A stretch of 64,000 bases of DNA from Streptomyces sclerotialus (GCA_000719105.1 JODX01000007.1:62001-126000); one strand, 5' to 3'. Positions 50,955 to 59,989 are shown, counted from the first letter of the stretch. Notes: generated by a model from the sequence alone, not told the origin. A program made the numbers and translations.

Positions 50955-51706
50955 CTCCGTGTCCTTCGCCGGAGGACACGGACAGGCGCTCGGTGAACGT
51001 CCGGCCGCCGTCGCGGGACGCGTACACCCCGTCCTGCGCGGCGGCCAGGACATGCCGTGCGTCGACGGCGGTCAGGGCCTGTGGCTGCCCGCCTGGCACG
51101 GTGCCCGTCTTCTGCCAGGTGGCGCCGCGGTCGGTACTGAGGTGCAGACCGCTGCCGAGGTCGACGCCGTACAGGGCATCGGCTGTGGGCCAGGACAGGA
51201 AGGCGAGCACCTGACCGGAGCCGGCGCCGAAGGTCCGGCCGCCGTCGGTGCTCCCGGCGACGCCGTCCTCCGTGGTCGCCAGTACGACGTCGTGGTCCTC
51301 CGGGCTGACGGCGATGTCCAGGGCGCCGAGCTCGGCACGGCTGTCCCAGGTGGTGCGGTCGGTGCTGACGCGCAGGACGCCGCGGGTGCTGTCGTAGCCG
51401 TGGACGGTGTCGTGCGCGTACTCGAGGGAGTGGACGTCGGTCGTGCCGCCCATGTGGTCGGCCTTGTCGCCGACCCGCCGCGCGGTGCCGTCGTCGGCCA
51501 CGGCGACCACGCCCTCGTGGGTGGCGACGTACAGGCGTTCGTCGGCCGGGTCGATGCCCAGGCCGTGGACGTGGCTGACGGCCGGGCCGTCAGCGCCGTC
51601 GGCCGGCTCCGAGCCGGACGGTGAATCAGGGACGGAAGAGCATGCGGCCCGTACCGCCGCGACAGCGGCCGAGGCGATGACGGAGGCCACGGGAACGAAT
51701 CTTCAT
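50955..51706 (-). pseudogene. Decayed beta-propeller lipoprotein (F510_1955 glycosylhydrolase-like)
   Basis: Reading from GTG 51690, the frame encodes VSHVHGLGIDPADERLYVAT, repeated STDGG/SRDGGRTF propeller motifs and GGQPQALTAVDA, typical of the F510_1955 family often found with DUF305 and DUF6153 genes. Three lesions are visible: the MKIR start at ATG 51706 is in another frame from the hydrophobic lipoprotein signal; the region after GDKADHMGG jumps to DVHSLEYAH, losing about 40 family residues; and the stop expected after SSGEGH is missing, so the frame runs on antisense through the neighbouring gene to 50020. Most likely inactive, though an expressed fusion cannot be excluded. Confidence 0.6.
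50957..50981. terminator. Hairpin between convergent genes
   Basis: 9-bp stem CCGTGTCCT / AGGACACGG with a 7-nt loop, 16 bp after the stop at 50940. It overlaps the last codons of the propeller remnant. Confidence 0.5.
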
Positions 51707-51760
51707 GCTGAGGTCTTTCGCAAGGCGCGAGGAGGAGCGAGGAGGAACGGGGAGCGGCGA

Positions 51761-51799
51761 GCGGGCGACGGAACAGGGGTGCCCCACCCCGTCGCCCGC
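51761..51799 (-). terminator. Hairpin after the DUF305 gene
   Basis: 11-bp perfect stem GCGGGCGACGG / CCGTCGCCCGC enclosing a smaller GGGGTGCCCCACCCC hairpin, 10 bp downstream of the DUF305 stop on the minus strand. Confidence 0.75.
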
Positions 51800-51809
51800 C
51801 GTGGGACCG

Positions 51810-52466
51810 TCAGCCCTTGCCGAGAAGCTTGTTCATCTCCTCGATCTCGGCGGTCTGCGCGGTGATGATGTCGTCGGCCAGCTTCTTGGCCGGCCCGTAC
51901 CGGCCCTCGTCCTTCTCCGTGGTGGCCATCTCGACGGCGCCCTCATGGTGCTCGATCATCATGGTCAGGAACATGGTGTCGAAGTCATGGCCGGACGCTT
52001 CCATGAGCTGGTCCATGTCCTCGGTGCCCATCATCCCGGGCATGCCGGAGGAGTCGTCGCCGTGCCCGCCGTGGTCCATGCCGGGCATGCCGGAGGGCAC
52101 GTCCTCACCCCATGCCTCCAGCCACCCGGACATGGTCCTGATCTCCGGGTCCTGGGCCTTCTCGATACGGGAGGCGAGGTCCTCGACCTCGGCGGAGGAC
52201 GCCTGGCTCTTGGCCATCCGCGCCATCTGAAGGGCCTGCTGGTGGTGCGGGATCATGCCCTGCGCGAAGTCGACGTCCTGGTCGTTGTGGGCACCGGCGG
52301 TGTCCTCGGCGCCGGTCGGGGCGGACGGCTGCGTACCGGAGCCGGTGTCGGAGGAGCCGGTGTCGGAGGAGCCGCCGTCGCTGCCGCAGGCGGCGAGGAC
52401 GAGGGCGGCGGTCACGGCCGTGACGCCCAGTGCGGCACGGCGGACGAGGGAACGGGTGCTGGTCAT
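51810..52466 (-). CDS. DUF305 lipoprotein (copper-associated)
   Basis: 218-residue lipoprotein. The signal ends in the lipobox LAAC (about residue 27), followed by a Ser/Gly/Asp linker and a four-helix DUF305 domain with the repeated metal-site pattern FAQGMIPHHQQALQMA and MFLTMMIEHHEGAVEMA, separated by a Met/His-rich loop (GMPGMDHGGHGDDSSGMPGM). DUF305 proteins accompany copper resistance genes and probably bind copper outside the membrane. Start ATG 52466. The DUF6153 gene lies 113 bp upstream on the same strand. Confidence 0.88.
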   Translation of the reverse strand: MTSTRSLVRRAALGVTAVTAALVLAACGSDGGSSDTGSSDTGSGTQPSAPTGAEDTAGAHNDQDVDFAQGMIPHHQQALQMARMAKSQASSAEVEDLASRIEKAQDPEIRTMSGWLEAWGEDVPSGMPGMDHGGHGDDSSGMPGMMGTEDMDQLMEASGHDFDTMFLTMMIEHHEGAVEMATTEKDEGRYGPAKKLADDIITAQTAEIEEMNKLLGKG

Positions 52467-52579
52467 GGGATGTACTCCTGCGATGTACGAAGGTGGGCGC
52501 GCCGGTCGGCGCGGGACATGACGGAGCGCCGTATCCGCCCTCGACGGACGGCGGGGCGGGCAAACGGCTCGGCCTTGTC

Positions 52580-53008
52580 CTAGATCCGCAGGAGTTGCAG
52601 TTCGGCCAGGGTGGGCGGGGCACGCCCGCCGTCGGGCGCGGCGGCGAAGGCGCCGGGCGGGCGGTCGGCGGGCGGGGCCGGGTCGACCGGGTCGGGCATC
52701 GGCGCGGAGAGGACCGGCCCCCCGCCGATCGCGCCGGACGCACAGGTCCCGTCGGCGTGCTGCGCGTGCCCGCCGCCGCTGCCGTCGCCGTGGCAGATGA
52801 ACGCGTCGCCGGTCATCTCCGGACCCGCGTGCGCCGGGACGGCGGCGGAGTGATGCGAGGAACGGCCGCCTGAAGCGATCACGTCGGCGGGCCCGAGGGC
52901 GTGCATACCGAGCAGCCCGGCGAGCAGCCCGAGCAACAGCAGCGCACGCCACCGCCCGAGGGGCGATCGCGCACGGCGGAGCTGCTCAGGGGCTGTCACG
53001 TCTCTCAT
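52580..53008 (-). CDS. DUF6153 membrane protein
   Basis: 142-residue protein with one membrane helix (LLLLGLLAGLLGMHALGP, about residues 25-42), the HAL signature of DUF6153, and a His/Cys-rich extracytoplasmic domain (SHHSAAVPAHAG, ICHGDGSGGGHAQHADGTC) that should bind metal. Typical partner of DUF305 lipoproteins in streptomycete copper loci. Start ATG 53008 (MRDVTAPEQLRR); a longer frame to 53062 exists. A decayed copy of its 5' end is at 45470-45535. Confidence 0.8.
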   Translation of the reverse strand: MRDVTAPEQLRRARSPLGRWRALLLLGLLAGLLGMHALGPADVIASGGRSSHHSAAVPAHAGPEMTGDAFICHGDGSGGGHAQHADGTCASGAIGGGPVLSAPMPDPVDPAPPADRPPGAFAAAPDGGRAPPTLAELQLLRI

Positions 53009-53094
53009 GCTACGGAAGCGACCTGCTGCATGGAGGCCGACCGGCACGGAAAAGCGAACCAAGGCGCGCGGCAGCTCCGCAAGAGCCGGTTGCC

Positions 53095-53175
53095 GGAGTC
53101 GGCTCCCCCATAGCCAGGCCCCTGACCTGGTACTTCACTGTCAGGGTGGCGGAAATCCGGACCCACGACCACTTT
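53095..53175 (-). repeat. tRNA-3'-end-like repeat, copy B (right side of metal block)
   Basis: Minus strand reads GGTCGTGGGTCCGGATTTCC then GCCACC, close to a tRNA T-arm and acceptor stem, followed by CTGACAGTGAAGTACC. Same orientation as copy A, 7.1 kb away. Confidence 0.5.
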
Positions 53176-54192
53176 GTCCCGAACGAAGAAGCCGTGGGAC
53201 GTGTCCCGCCGCCCGCCAGGCCGGTCAGTGGTTCACCCGCCGGGCGAGTGCGTGTCGGGACGATGCCCGGCCGCACCGTAAGGGCCAAGGAGCGGGGCTG
53301 GTGATCCGCTGCTTCTCCTCGTCCTCCCGCTCGCCCGGCTGATTCCGTCCTTGATCGGCTTCTGCGCTCTCCACCATGGCGTGGGCGGAGTGCGAGGAGG
53401 CCGAGGCGGCGGTGCCCGGGCCGCACTGCGTGCGTGTGTCGTAGGTGGGCGAGGACCGCTCCTTCACCCGCGTACCCCGGCCACCTGGGCGCGGACAGCA
53501 GAGGCGGCCGTGGCATCGACTGGCCGGTCTCTCGGCCGACTCCACGGTCGTGCGAGCCCGCCGGTCGGCCTCAAGGTGAGCGGAGCGGTCGCCGACGCAC
53601 GTCGTGGTGTGCCGAAACGGTCAGGCCTTCGACCAGGCTGTGCGGACGGTGTCGAACACCATGCGCCGCACGAACTGCCGACTGTGCGCCTGCGCCCGTC
53701 TCATCTTGTTCCTGGCCTGCCGCACGGCCGTCACGGGAAGGGCGTTGCTCAAGTCGTCTCCGGGAACGAGGCCGGTTCGACGTTGATGCGGGCCGGGGTC
53801 CCCGTGTTCGCTCTTGCGCGGCCCCGGGCAGCGGCGACCTCGGGCCGTAGGCCCCGTGCGAGCTCAGCCCGCTTCCTCATCCGCTTCCCACGGAGACGCC
53901 CCGTCACGCCGTCCCCGGTTCGTCCCGGTTGGTGATGCTCTCCGCTGTGGCAGCCCGACGAGTCCGCAATCTTGCTCGGTACACGTCAATGATGGGAAAC
54001 TCCGGAATCGATGCCTGCCCGCGAGCCTGTCGGCGCATCGGGCACCCCAGCACTCAGCCGGCTGGTCGCGACAGCGAGGGAGTGGCGTGTTGCGTGCACC
54101 GAGGTTCAGGCACGTTCTCGTGGCCGCGAGGGCGGCCGCCCTCGCGGCCATTCCTTCCCCGTGCGGCGGGACCTGCCCGCCCGTTCAGGTCC
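53176..54192. other. About 1 kb without a recognisable intact gene
   Basis: Both strands were read; open frames exist because of high GC but none has a convincing ribosome site, codon pattern or product. The only strong structure is a 30-bp perfect palindrome at 54121-54150. Probably degraded element DNA. Confidence 0.5.
54121..54150. repeat. 30-bp perfect palindrome
   Basis: TGGCCGCGAGGGCGG followed directly by its reverse complement, with no spacer. Could be a terminator, cruciform or protein-binding site about 330 bp before the ABC importer operon. Confidence 0.7.
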
Positions 54193-54429
54193 GTGGCCGG
54201 TACGCCCGTGACCGTCGTGAAGCACACGACCGACGGGGAAATCGTCGTCGCCGAACCGACCACTCCCTCCGACGACGGCATCGACGTGGCGTTCGTCTCC
54301 GGCCGGTACGCGCAGGCACTCGCGGCGCAAGGGCCGCTCGAAGCGATCCACCACGATCCGGGGGTCCGCGACGGGCTGGGGACCGCGGCGGATCTCATCG
54401 AGCGGAGCGGCCGCGTTCCGTACGCGTAG
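54193..54429 (+). CDS. Short unidentified ORF before the importer operon
   Basis: 78-residue frame from GTG 54193 with protein-like sequence (VTVVKHTTDGEIVVAEPTTP, DDGIDVAFVSGRYAQALAAQ) but no clear ribosome site. It resembles the C-terminal part of a larger enzyme, so it may be the remnant of one truncated at the element boundary. Family unknown. Ends 50 bp before the importer's first gene. Confidence 0.35.
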   Translation: MAGTPVTVVKHTTDGEIVVAEPTTPSDDGIDVAFVSGRYAQALAAQGPLEAIHHDPGVRDGLGTAADLIERSGRVPYA

Positions 54430-54479
54430 TCGCAGGTGAACCCTTACCCCATTCCACCGGATCGACAGAGGTGCCGAAC

Positions 54480-55619
54480 ATGAAACGCTCCCCCTTGAGG
54501 TCATGCGTCTCGAGGTTATGCGTCGGAGCCGCGACCCTTGCCGCTCTCGCGGCGCTCACCGCCTGCGGAGGCGGTGATTCCTCCTCGTCGTCCGACGGCG
54601 CCTCAGGCGCCGGGGGCACGCTCGACCTCGCCATACCCTCGGCCGTGTTCGCCCCCAAGGAAGAGGTGGCCACGTACGCGGTGGGCGACGCCGAAGGCTA
54701 TTTCGCCGCGGAGAAGCTCGAGGTCGACGTGCTCAACACCGACGGCTCGGTCGCCGCGGTCCAGGCTGTCGCCTCGGGCAGCGCCGACATCGCGGCGGCC
54801 GACGTGGGTGCCATTCTCGCGGCGCGGGAGAAGGGCGTCCCGGTGAAGGCCATCGGCGGCCTGGTGCGGAACTGGCCATGGCGTATGGCGGTCCGGCCGG
54901 ACAGCGAGATCAGTGAGCCTGCCGACCTCGAGGGCAAGAGAATCGGTGTCATCAGTCTCGCCTCCGGCTCGGCCATCTACGCCCGTGCGTACGCGGCCGA
55001 CGCCGGCCTGGACCCGGCCAAGGACGTCGACCTGCTGCCGGTCGGTGTCGGCGCGCAGGCCCTGTCCGCCCTGGAGGAGGGCAAGGTCGACGTGCTGGCG
55101 CTGTACACGCAGGCCTACACCATGATCGAGAACACCGGCACCGAGTTTCGCTACCTGGCCAACTCCGACGCCTTCGAGGGCATCCGCTCCCTGACCTTCG
55201 CGGTGACCGAGAAGACCTGGAGGGACAGGAAGGACGTACTGACGGGCTACCTGCGGGCCTCGTACAAGGCGCTGCTGTTCTCCGCCGTCAACCCCGAGGC
55301 CGCCATGCGCGACGGCTACCGAACCTTCCCCCAGCTGCTGACCGGCAAGAAGGCCGACGACCGGATCGGGGACGACACCAAGACCCTCCAGGCCTGGATC
55401 GACACCGCCGTCCCGCCGACCGGTGAACCCACGGACTTCAAGGACTGGGGCACGATCAGCGACGAGGAGTGGAACAAGACGGTCGCCTACACCAAGACGT
55501 CCGTCCAGATCACCAAGGACGTCAGCCTCCCGGAGGTGTGGGACGACAGTCTGCTCGACGGCGCGAACGACTTCGACTCCGCGGCTGTGATCGAGCAGGC
55601 GAAGGCCGCCGGGCCGTGA
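54480..55619 (+). CDS. ABC importer substrate-binding lipoprotein (NMT1/SsuA-like)
   Basis: 379-residue lipoprotein: signal peptide ending in the lipobox LTAC (about residue 29), Ser/Gly linker, then an NMT1/THI5/SsuA-type two-lobe binding domain (AVGDAEGYFAAEKLEVDVL, GSADIAAADVGAILAAREKG, GKRIGVISLASGSAIYARAY). These proteins bind sulfonates, pyrimidine precursors or aromatic acids outside the cell and deliver them to the permease. First gene of a four-gene operon with ATPase, permease and a cyclic-amide hydrolase, suggesting the ligand is that enzyme's substrate. Start ATG 54480 with AGAGG about 9 nt upstream. Confidence 0.9.
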   Translation: MKRSPLRSCVSRLCVGAATLAALAALTACGGGDSSSSSDGASGAGGTLDLAIPSAVFAPKEEVATYAVGDAEGYFAAEKLEVDVLNTDGSVAAVQAVASGSADIAAADVGAILAAREKGVPVKAIGGLVRNWPWRMAVRPDSEISEPADLEGKRIGVISLASGSAIYARAYAADAGLDPAKDVDLLPVGVGAQALSALEEGKVDVLALYTQAYTMIENTGTEFRYLANSDAFEGIRSLTFAVTEKTWRDRKDVLTGYLRASYKALLFSAVNPEAAMRDGYRTFPQLLTGKKADDRIGDDTKTLQAWIDTAVPPTGEPTDFKDWGTISDEEWNKTVAYTKTSVQITKDVSLPEVWDDSLLDGANDFDSAAVIEQAKAAGP

Positions 55620-56458
55620 GGACCGTGGGCCGCCGGCGCCGCGGAATCGCGGTTTCCGCACCGGACGTGGACGAGGGCCGCTGGATCGAGGTCAACGGAC
55701 TGCACAAGGTCTACCGGTCACGCAGGTCCGCGCCGACCCACGCGCTCTCGGACATCGAACTCGTCGTCCGACGCGGTGAGTTCGTCTCGGTCGTCGGTCC
55801 TTCGGGGTGCGGCAAGACCACGCTGCTGAAGATCCTCGCCGGGATCGTCCCGAGGAGCGAGGGGACGGTGCGGGTCGCGGGCCGCGAGGTGACGGGGCCG
55901 CTGCCCGAGGTGGGCATGGTCTTCCAGGCGGCCACCCTCCTGCCGTGGCGCACGATCGTGCAGAACGTGATGGTGCCCGTGGAGGTGCAGAAGCTCGACG
56001 CCCGTGGGTACCGGGAACGGGCCGAGCGGCTGCTCGCGCTGGTCGGTCTCGACGGGTTCGAAGGCAAGTATCCCCATGAGCTGAGCGGTGGGATGCAGCA
56101 GCGCGCCGGAATCTGCCGGGCTCTGGTGCACGACCCGGCCGTGCTGCTGATGGACGAACCCTTCGGCGCGCTCGACGCGCTGACCCGCGAGCACATGAAC
56201 GTCGAGCTGCTGCGGATCCGGCGGGAGAGCGGGCAGACCGTCGTGTTCGTGACCCACTCCATCCCCGAGGCGGTCTTCCTCTCCGACCGGGTGGTGGTCC
56301 TCAGCCCGCGTCCCGGCCGGGTCGCCGAGATCGTCGACATCGATCTGCCACGCCCGCGTGCGCTGAGCGTGATGACCTCGCACCGGGCCGGAGCCCATGT
56401 CGACCGGATCCGCGCGCACTTCGACGCCCACGCCGGGACCGACTGGACCGACTCGTGA
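55616..56458 (+). CDS. ABC importer ATPase (SsuB-like)
   Basis: 280-residue ATPase of the nitrate/sulfonate/taurine importer class. Walker A GPSGCGKT (about 61-68), Q-loop VFQAATLLPWRT, signature LSGGMQQR (about 156) and Walker B LLMDEPFGALDA (about 178) are intact. Start GTG 55616 overlaps the stop of the binding-protein gene; earlier in-frame positions lie inside that gene. The permease follows with a GTGA overlap. Energises uptake on the inner face of the membrane. Confidence 0.92.
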   Translation: MRTVGRRRRGIAVSAPDVDEGRWIEVNGLHKVYRSRRSAPTHALSDIELVVRRGEFVSVVGPSGCGKTTLLKILAGIVPRSEGTVRVAGREVTGPLPEVGMVFQAATLLPWRTIVQNVMVPVEVQKLDARGYRERAERLLALVGLDGFEGKYPHELSGGMQQRAGICRALVHDPAVLLMDEPFGALDALTREHMNVELLRIRRESGQTVVFVTHSIPEAVFLSDRVVVLSPRPGRVAEIVDIDLPRPRALSVMTSHRAGAHVDRIRAHFDAHAGTDWTDS

Positions 56459-57297
56459 AGCGGCCCGAGCGGCCGAGACGTGTCCGTGTGGGCCTGACCC
56501 GTACCAACCTGCGCCGTGTGGACCTGAAGGAGCGTCCCGAGCTGCTGCTCGTGCCCGCTGTCTTCGTGGTCGTCATGCTGGGGTGGGAGTTCGCGATCCC
56601 CGCCCTCGGGGTCGACGACTACGTACTGCCGCGTCCCTCCCAGATCGTCGACGCCCTGCGGACGCAGCTCTCCGACCCGTTGTTCTGGGGCCATCTGAGG
56701 GTCACGGTCCTGGAGTCGCTGTACGGCTTCCTTCTCGGCGTGGGGGCGGCGCTGGTGCTGGGCACGGTGATCGCGCAGGTGCGGCTGGCGGAGCGCGCCT
56801 TCATGCCGTACATCGTCGCCTTCCAGACGGTCCCCAAGGTGGCTCTCGCGCCGCTGTTCGTGGTGTGGTTCGGCTTCGGTATGACGAGCAAGGTCGTCAT
56901 GGCGGCGGTGATCTCGTTCTTCCCGATGCTGGTCAATGTGATCGAGGGGCTGCGCTCGGCCGATGCCGACCGGGTCCAGATGCTCACGGTGTTCGGCGCG
57001 AGCCGCTTCCAGGTCTTCAGGATGGTGCGGCTGCCGAGCGCGCTCCCCTTCGTGTTCGCCGGTCTCGACATCGGCATCGTCTTCTCGATCCTCGGCGCCG
57101 TCGTCGGTGAGTTCATCGGGGCGAAGGAGGGCCTCGGGTACCTCCTGCTGCAGACCAACTACAACTTCGACATCGCCGGGATGTTCGCCGTGCTCGTGGT
57201 GCTCTCGGCGCTGGGGCTGATCGCCCACTTCATCATCCGTTTCGCCCACAGGCGCCTCGTCTTCTGGTCCGAGGAGAACCGGGTGCTCGGCGCTTGA
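56455..57297 (+). CDS. ABC importer permease (SsuC-like)
   Basis: 280-residue permease with six membrane helices and the BPD-type EAA loop (LRSADADRVQMLTVFGASRF..VRLPSALPFVF, about 165-200) that contacts the ATPase. Belongs to the SsuC/TauC/NrtB class. Start GTG 56455 coupled to the ATPase. Together with the two genes upstream it makes a complete importer. Confidence 0.92.
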   Translation: MKRPERPRRVRVGLTRTNLRRVDLKERPELLLVPAVFVVVMLGWEFAIPALGVDDYVLPRPSQIVDALRTQLSDPLFWGHLRVTVLESLYGFLLGVGAALVLGTVIAQVRLAERAFMPYIVAFQTVPKVALAPLFVVWFGFGMTSKVVMAAVISFFPMLVNVIEGLRSADADRVQMLTVFGASRFQVFRMVRLPSALPFVFAGLDIGIVFSILGAVVGEFIGAKEGLGYLLLQTNYNFDIAGMFAVLVVLSALGLIAHFIIRFAHRRLVFWSEENRVLGA

Positions 57298-57323
57298 GGG
57301 GATCAGGACTCAAGGAGGCCGTC

Positions 57324-58796
57324 GTGGCCGATCCGACCGAGTACGACCTCGTGGTGAAGGACGCCCGCGTCGTCACCCACGACCATGACGACGCAAGGCC
57401 CGCGGACATCGCCGTCAGCGGCGGGCGGATCGCCGCCGTGGCCCCCGGCATCGCCGCGTCGGGCGCGCGCCGGGTGGTCGACGCCGCCGGCAGGCTGGCG
57501 TTCCCCGGCGTCGTGGACGCCCACCAGCACTGGGGGATCTACCACCCGCTCGCCGAGGACGCGGCGACCGAGAGCCGTGCCTGTGCACAGGGCGGGGTCA
57601 CTACCGCCCTGACCTACATGCGGACCGGCCGCTACTACCTCAACAAGGGCGGCCCGTACGCCGGGTTCTTCCCCGAAGTGCTGGACGCCGCCGCCGGCCG
57701 CGCCCACATCGACTACGGCTTCCACCTCGCACCGATATCGCGCGGTCACATCGACGAGATCCCCGACCTGATCGAGCGGTTCGGCGTCACCTCGTTCAAG
57801 GTCTTCATGTTCTACGGCGGTCATGGCCTGCACGGCAGATCCGACGACCAGAACGCGTTCCTGTTGCTCCCCGAGGACGAGCGGTACGACTACGCGCACT
57901 TCGAGTTCGTCATGCGCGGGGTGCAGGCCGCCCGCGAGCGGTACCCCGACCTGGCCGACCGGATCTCGCTGTCCCTGCACTGCGAGACCGCCGAGATCAT
58001 GACCGCGTACACCAGGCTGGTGGAGGAGGCGGGCGAGCTGACCGGGCTCGCCGCCTACAGCGCCTCCCGGCCGCAGCACTCCGAGGGGCTCGCGGTCACC
58101 ATCGCCTCCTACCTCGCGCACGAGACCGGGCTGCCGACCGTCAACCTGCTGCACCTGTCGTCCCGCAAGGCGATGGACGCGGCCGTACGGATGGGCCGGG
58201 CCTTCCCGCACATCGACTTCCGCCGCGAGGTCACCGTCGGGCACCTGCTCGCCGACATCACCACGGCCCACGGCCTCGGCGGCAAGGTGAACCCGCCGCT
58301 GCGGCCCCGCGACGACGTCGAGGCGCTGTGGGAGTACGTGCTCGACGGCACCGTCGACTGGGTCGTCAGCGACCACGCGTGCTGCCGCGAGGAGCTGAAG
58401 TTCGGCACGCCCGAGGACGACGTCTTCCTCGCCAGGTCCGGGTTCGGCGGGGCCGAGTACCTCCTCCCCGGCCTCCTCACCGAGGGAACGAAACGCGGCC
58501 TGCCGCTGGGCCGCATCGCCGCGCTGACCTCCTGGAACCCGGCCCGGCGCTATGGGCTCGGCACCAAGGGCACCCTCGCACCGGGCTTCGACGCCGACTT
58601 CGCCCTGGTCGACCCCGGCCGCACCTGGACCGTGCGCGCCGCGGAGTCGGAGTCGTCACAGGAGTACACCCCGTTCGAGGGCTTCGAGCTGACCGCGCAG
58701 GTGACCGACACCTTTCTGAGAGGACATCACATCCTGCGGGCAGGCGAGATCGTCGGCGAACCGGTGGGTGACTACCTGCACCGCACGGTCCGATGA
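57324..58796 (+). CDS. Dihydropyrimidinase/hydantoinase-like cyclic amidohydrolase
   Basis: 490-residue amidohydrolase of the dihydropyrimidinase/allantoinase/dihydroorotase group, which opens cyclic amide rings. The binuclear metal site is visible: HxH in DAHQHWG (about 67-69), the lysine expected to be carbamylated in SFKVFMFYGG (about 161), H in SLHCETAE (about 218), H in NLLHLSSRKA (about 276) and the final Asp in VVSDHACC (about 350). Start GTG 57324, 5 nt after AAGGAGG; an upstream TTG at 57294 overlapping the permease stop is less likely. Last gene of the importer operon, so the imported compound is probably its substrate. Confidence 0.88.
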   Translation: MADPTEYDLVVKDARVVTHDHDDARPADIAVSGGRIAAVAPGIAASGARRVVDAAGRLAFPGVVDAHQHWGIYHPLAEDAATESRACAQGGVTTALTYMRTGRYYLNKGGPYAGFFPEVLDAAAGRAHIDYGFHLAPISRGHIDEIPDLIERFGVTSFKVFMFYGGHGLHGRSDDQNAFLLLPEDERYDYAHFEFVMRGVQAARERYPDLADRISLSLHCETAEIMTAYTRLVEEAGELTGLAAYSASRPQHSEGLAVTIASYLAHETGLPTVNLLHLSSRKAMDAAVRMGRAFPHIDFRREVTVGHLLADITTAHGLGGKVNPPLRPRDDVEALWEYVLDGTVDWVVSDHACCREELKFGTPEDDVFLARSGFGGAEYLLPGLLTEGTKRGLPLGRIAALTSWNPARRYGLGTKGTLAPGFDADFALVDPGRTWTVRAAESESSQEYTPFEGFELTAQVTDTFLRGHHILRAGEIVGEPVGDYLHRTVR

Positions 58797-58907
58797 GTTT
58801 GACCAGCGACGTCGGAGCCTCCGTGTCCGCTGCTCGGTTGCACACGTCTCGAGTCCGTTGGGCTTCGGCCACGGTACCGTCTGGGTGATCGGAGGCGGCT
58901 CCGAGCA

Positions 58908-58942
58908 GGACTCGGCCCGCGGCTGTTGAGTCCGCCCCTTGC
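58908..58942. terminator. Hairpin downstream of the amidohydrolase gene
   Basis: Stem GGACTC / GAGTCC followed by GCCCCTTGCG, nearly identical to the hairpin and tail at 16034-16070. Lies between two convergent operons. The rest of 58797-59002 shows nothing else. Confidence 0.55.
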
Positions 58943-59002
58943 GAGCTTCTGGCCTGATCCGCCTGCTCCGCCTGATCCTCCGGTGCACCGACCCCTGGAG
59001 AC

Positions 59003-59974
59003 TCAGCGCAGCGCGACCGCGTTGGCGGGGGAGCCGACCCCTCCCGTCAGGTTGAGGGGCTTGACGGTGACCAGGCTCGTCCAGCGGCCGTCGGCGCGGC
59101 AGGCCGCCGCGAGGGCCGTGAGGTTCCACAGCTCACCCAGCGGCAGGCCCAGCTTGGCGATCAGCTCCTGGTGCATCATGCCGTCGTCCTCCGGAGCGGA
59201 GTCGCGGAAGTCGCTGTCGGGCAGGACCGGGAGCACCTCCACGGCGAAGGTGTCGGTGGCCATCAGGGCGATGCGGTGGTCCCAGCACCAGGCGGCGAAC
59301 GTGCGGCTCTGCGCGAAGCCGGTGGCGCGCCGCGCGGCCCGGGTCGCGGCGCGCTCTTCGGGGTCGGCGGTCAGGTACCACTCCGCCCAGCCGGTGTGCA
59401 CCATGACCAGGTCACCCGGCTCGACCCGGCAGCCCTGTGCGTCGAGCGCCTCGTCCAGCAGATCGGTGGTGAGCGCGGGGCCGTCGGCGTGTGCGAGGGG
59501 GGTGCCTCGGTCGCGCAGCAGGCCGTCGACGTCGATCAGCAGGCCCCGCCCGGCCAGGGGTGTCTCGGCCCACAGCTGGACGCCGAGGCGCGGGCCGCGC
59601 GGGGTGATCTCGTGGTCCGGTACCCCGTTGTAGAAGCCGTGTCCGGAGGCGCGGCGGTGGCGCAGGCCGTCGATCTGGGTGGTGGCCTGGAGGTGGAAGC
59701 CGTCCAGGACGTCGTCGCGGGCCTGCTCGTGCTTGGCGGTGATGCTGTGCCGGGGGATGCCACGGGCCCTGGACATGGGCGGGTCGAAGGCGTCCAGCGC
59801 GTAGTCCAGGTTGACGGCGTGGCCCTCGACGATGCTCTCGGCGGCGCGCAGCACGCCCTCGGGGCCCGCGAAGTTGGCCATGCCCCGCTCGGGCAGGTCG
59901 GTGAAGAGGTGCCAGCTCGAACCGGCGGGCGCGTCGGTGCGTTCGGTGAGCTGCTGATAGGTGGGCAGTGACAC
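59003..59974 (-). CDS. Cyclase-family hydrolase (kynurenine formamidase-like)
   Basis: 323-residue metal-dependent hydrolase of the cyclase family (PF04199), which includes kynurenine formamidases and isatin hydrolases. The metal-site region is present (HLQATTQIDGLRHRRASG, with T.ID...H) followed by RGLLIDVDG, GDLVMVHTGWAEWY and the late LMATDTFAVEVLP segment. Expected to hydrolyse a formamide or a lactam ring. Start ATG 59974; IclR regulator ends 15 bp upstream on the same strand, so the two are probably co-transcribed. Confidence 0.85.
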   Translation of the reverse strand: MSLPTYQQLTERTDAPAGSSWHLFTDLPERGMANFAGPEGVLRAAESIVEGHAVNLDYALDAFDPPMSRARGIPRHSITAKHEQARDDVLDGFHLQATTQIDGLRHRRASGHGFYNGVPDHEITPRGPRLGVQLWAETPLAGRGLLIDVDGLLRDRGTPLAHADGPALTTDLLDEALDAQGCRVEPGDLVMVHTGWAEWYLTADPEERAATRAARRATGFAQSRTFAAWCWDHRIALMATDTFAVEVLPVLPDSDFRDSAPEDDGMMHQELIAKLGLPLGELWNLTALAAACRADGRWTSLVTVKPLNLTGGVGSPANAVALR

Positions 59975-59989
59975 GAGGTGGCTTTCCGT

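Noticed and set aside
53010..53516. Minus-strand ORF of 168 codons
   Set aside because: It runs through the tRNA-like repeat, has no ribosome site and no recognisable product.
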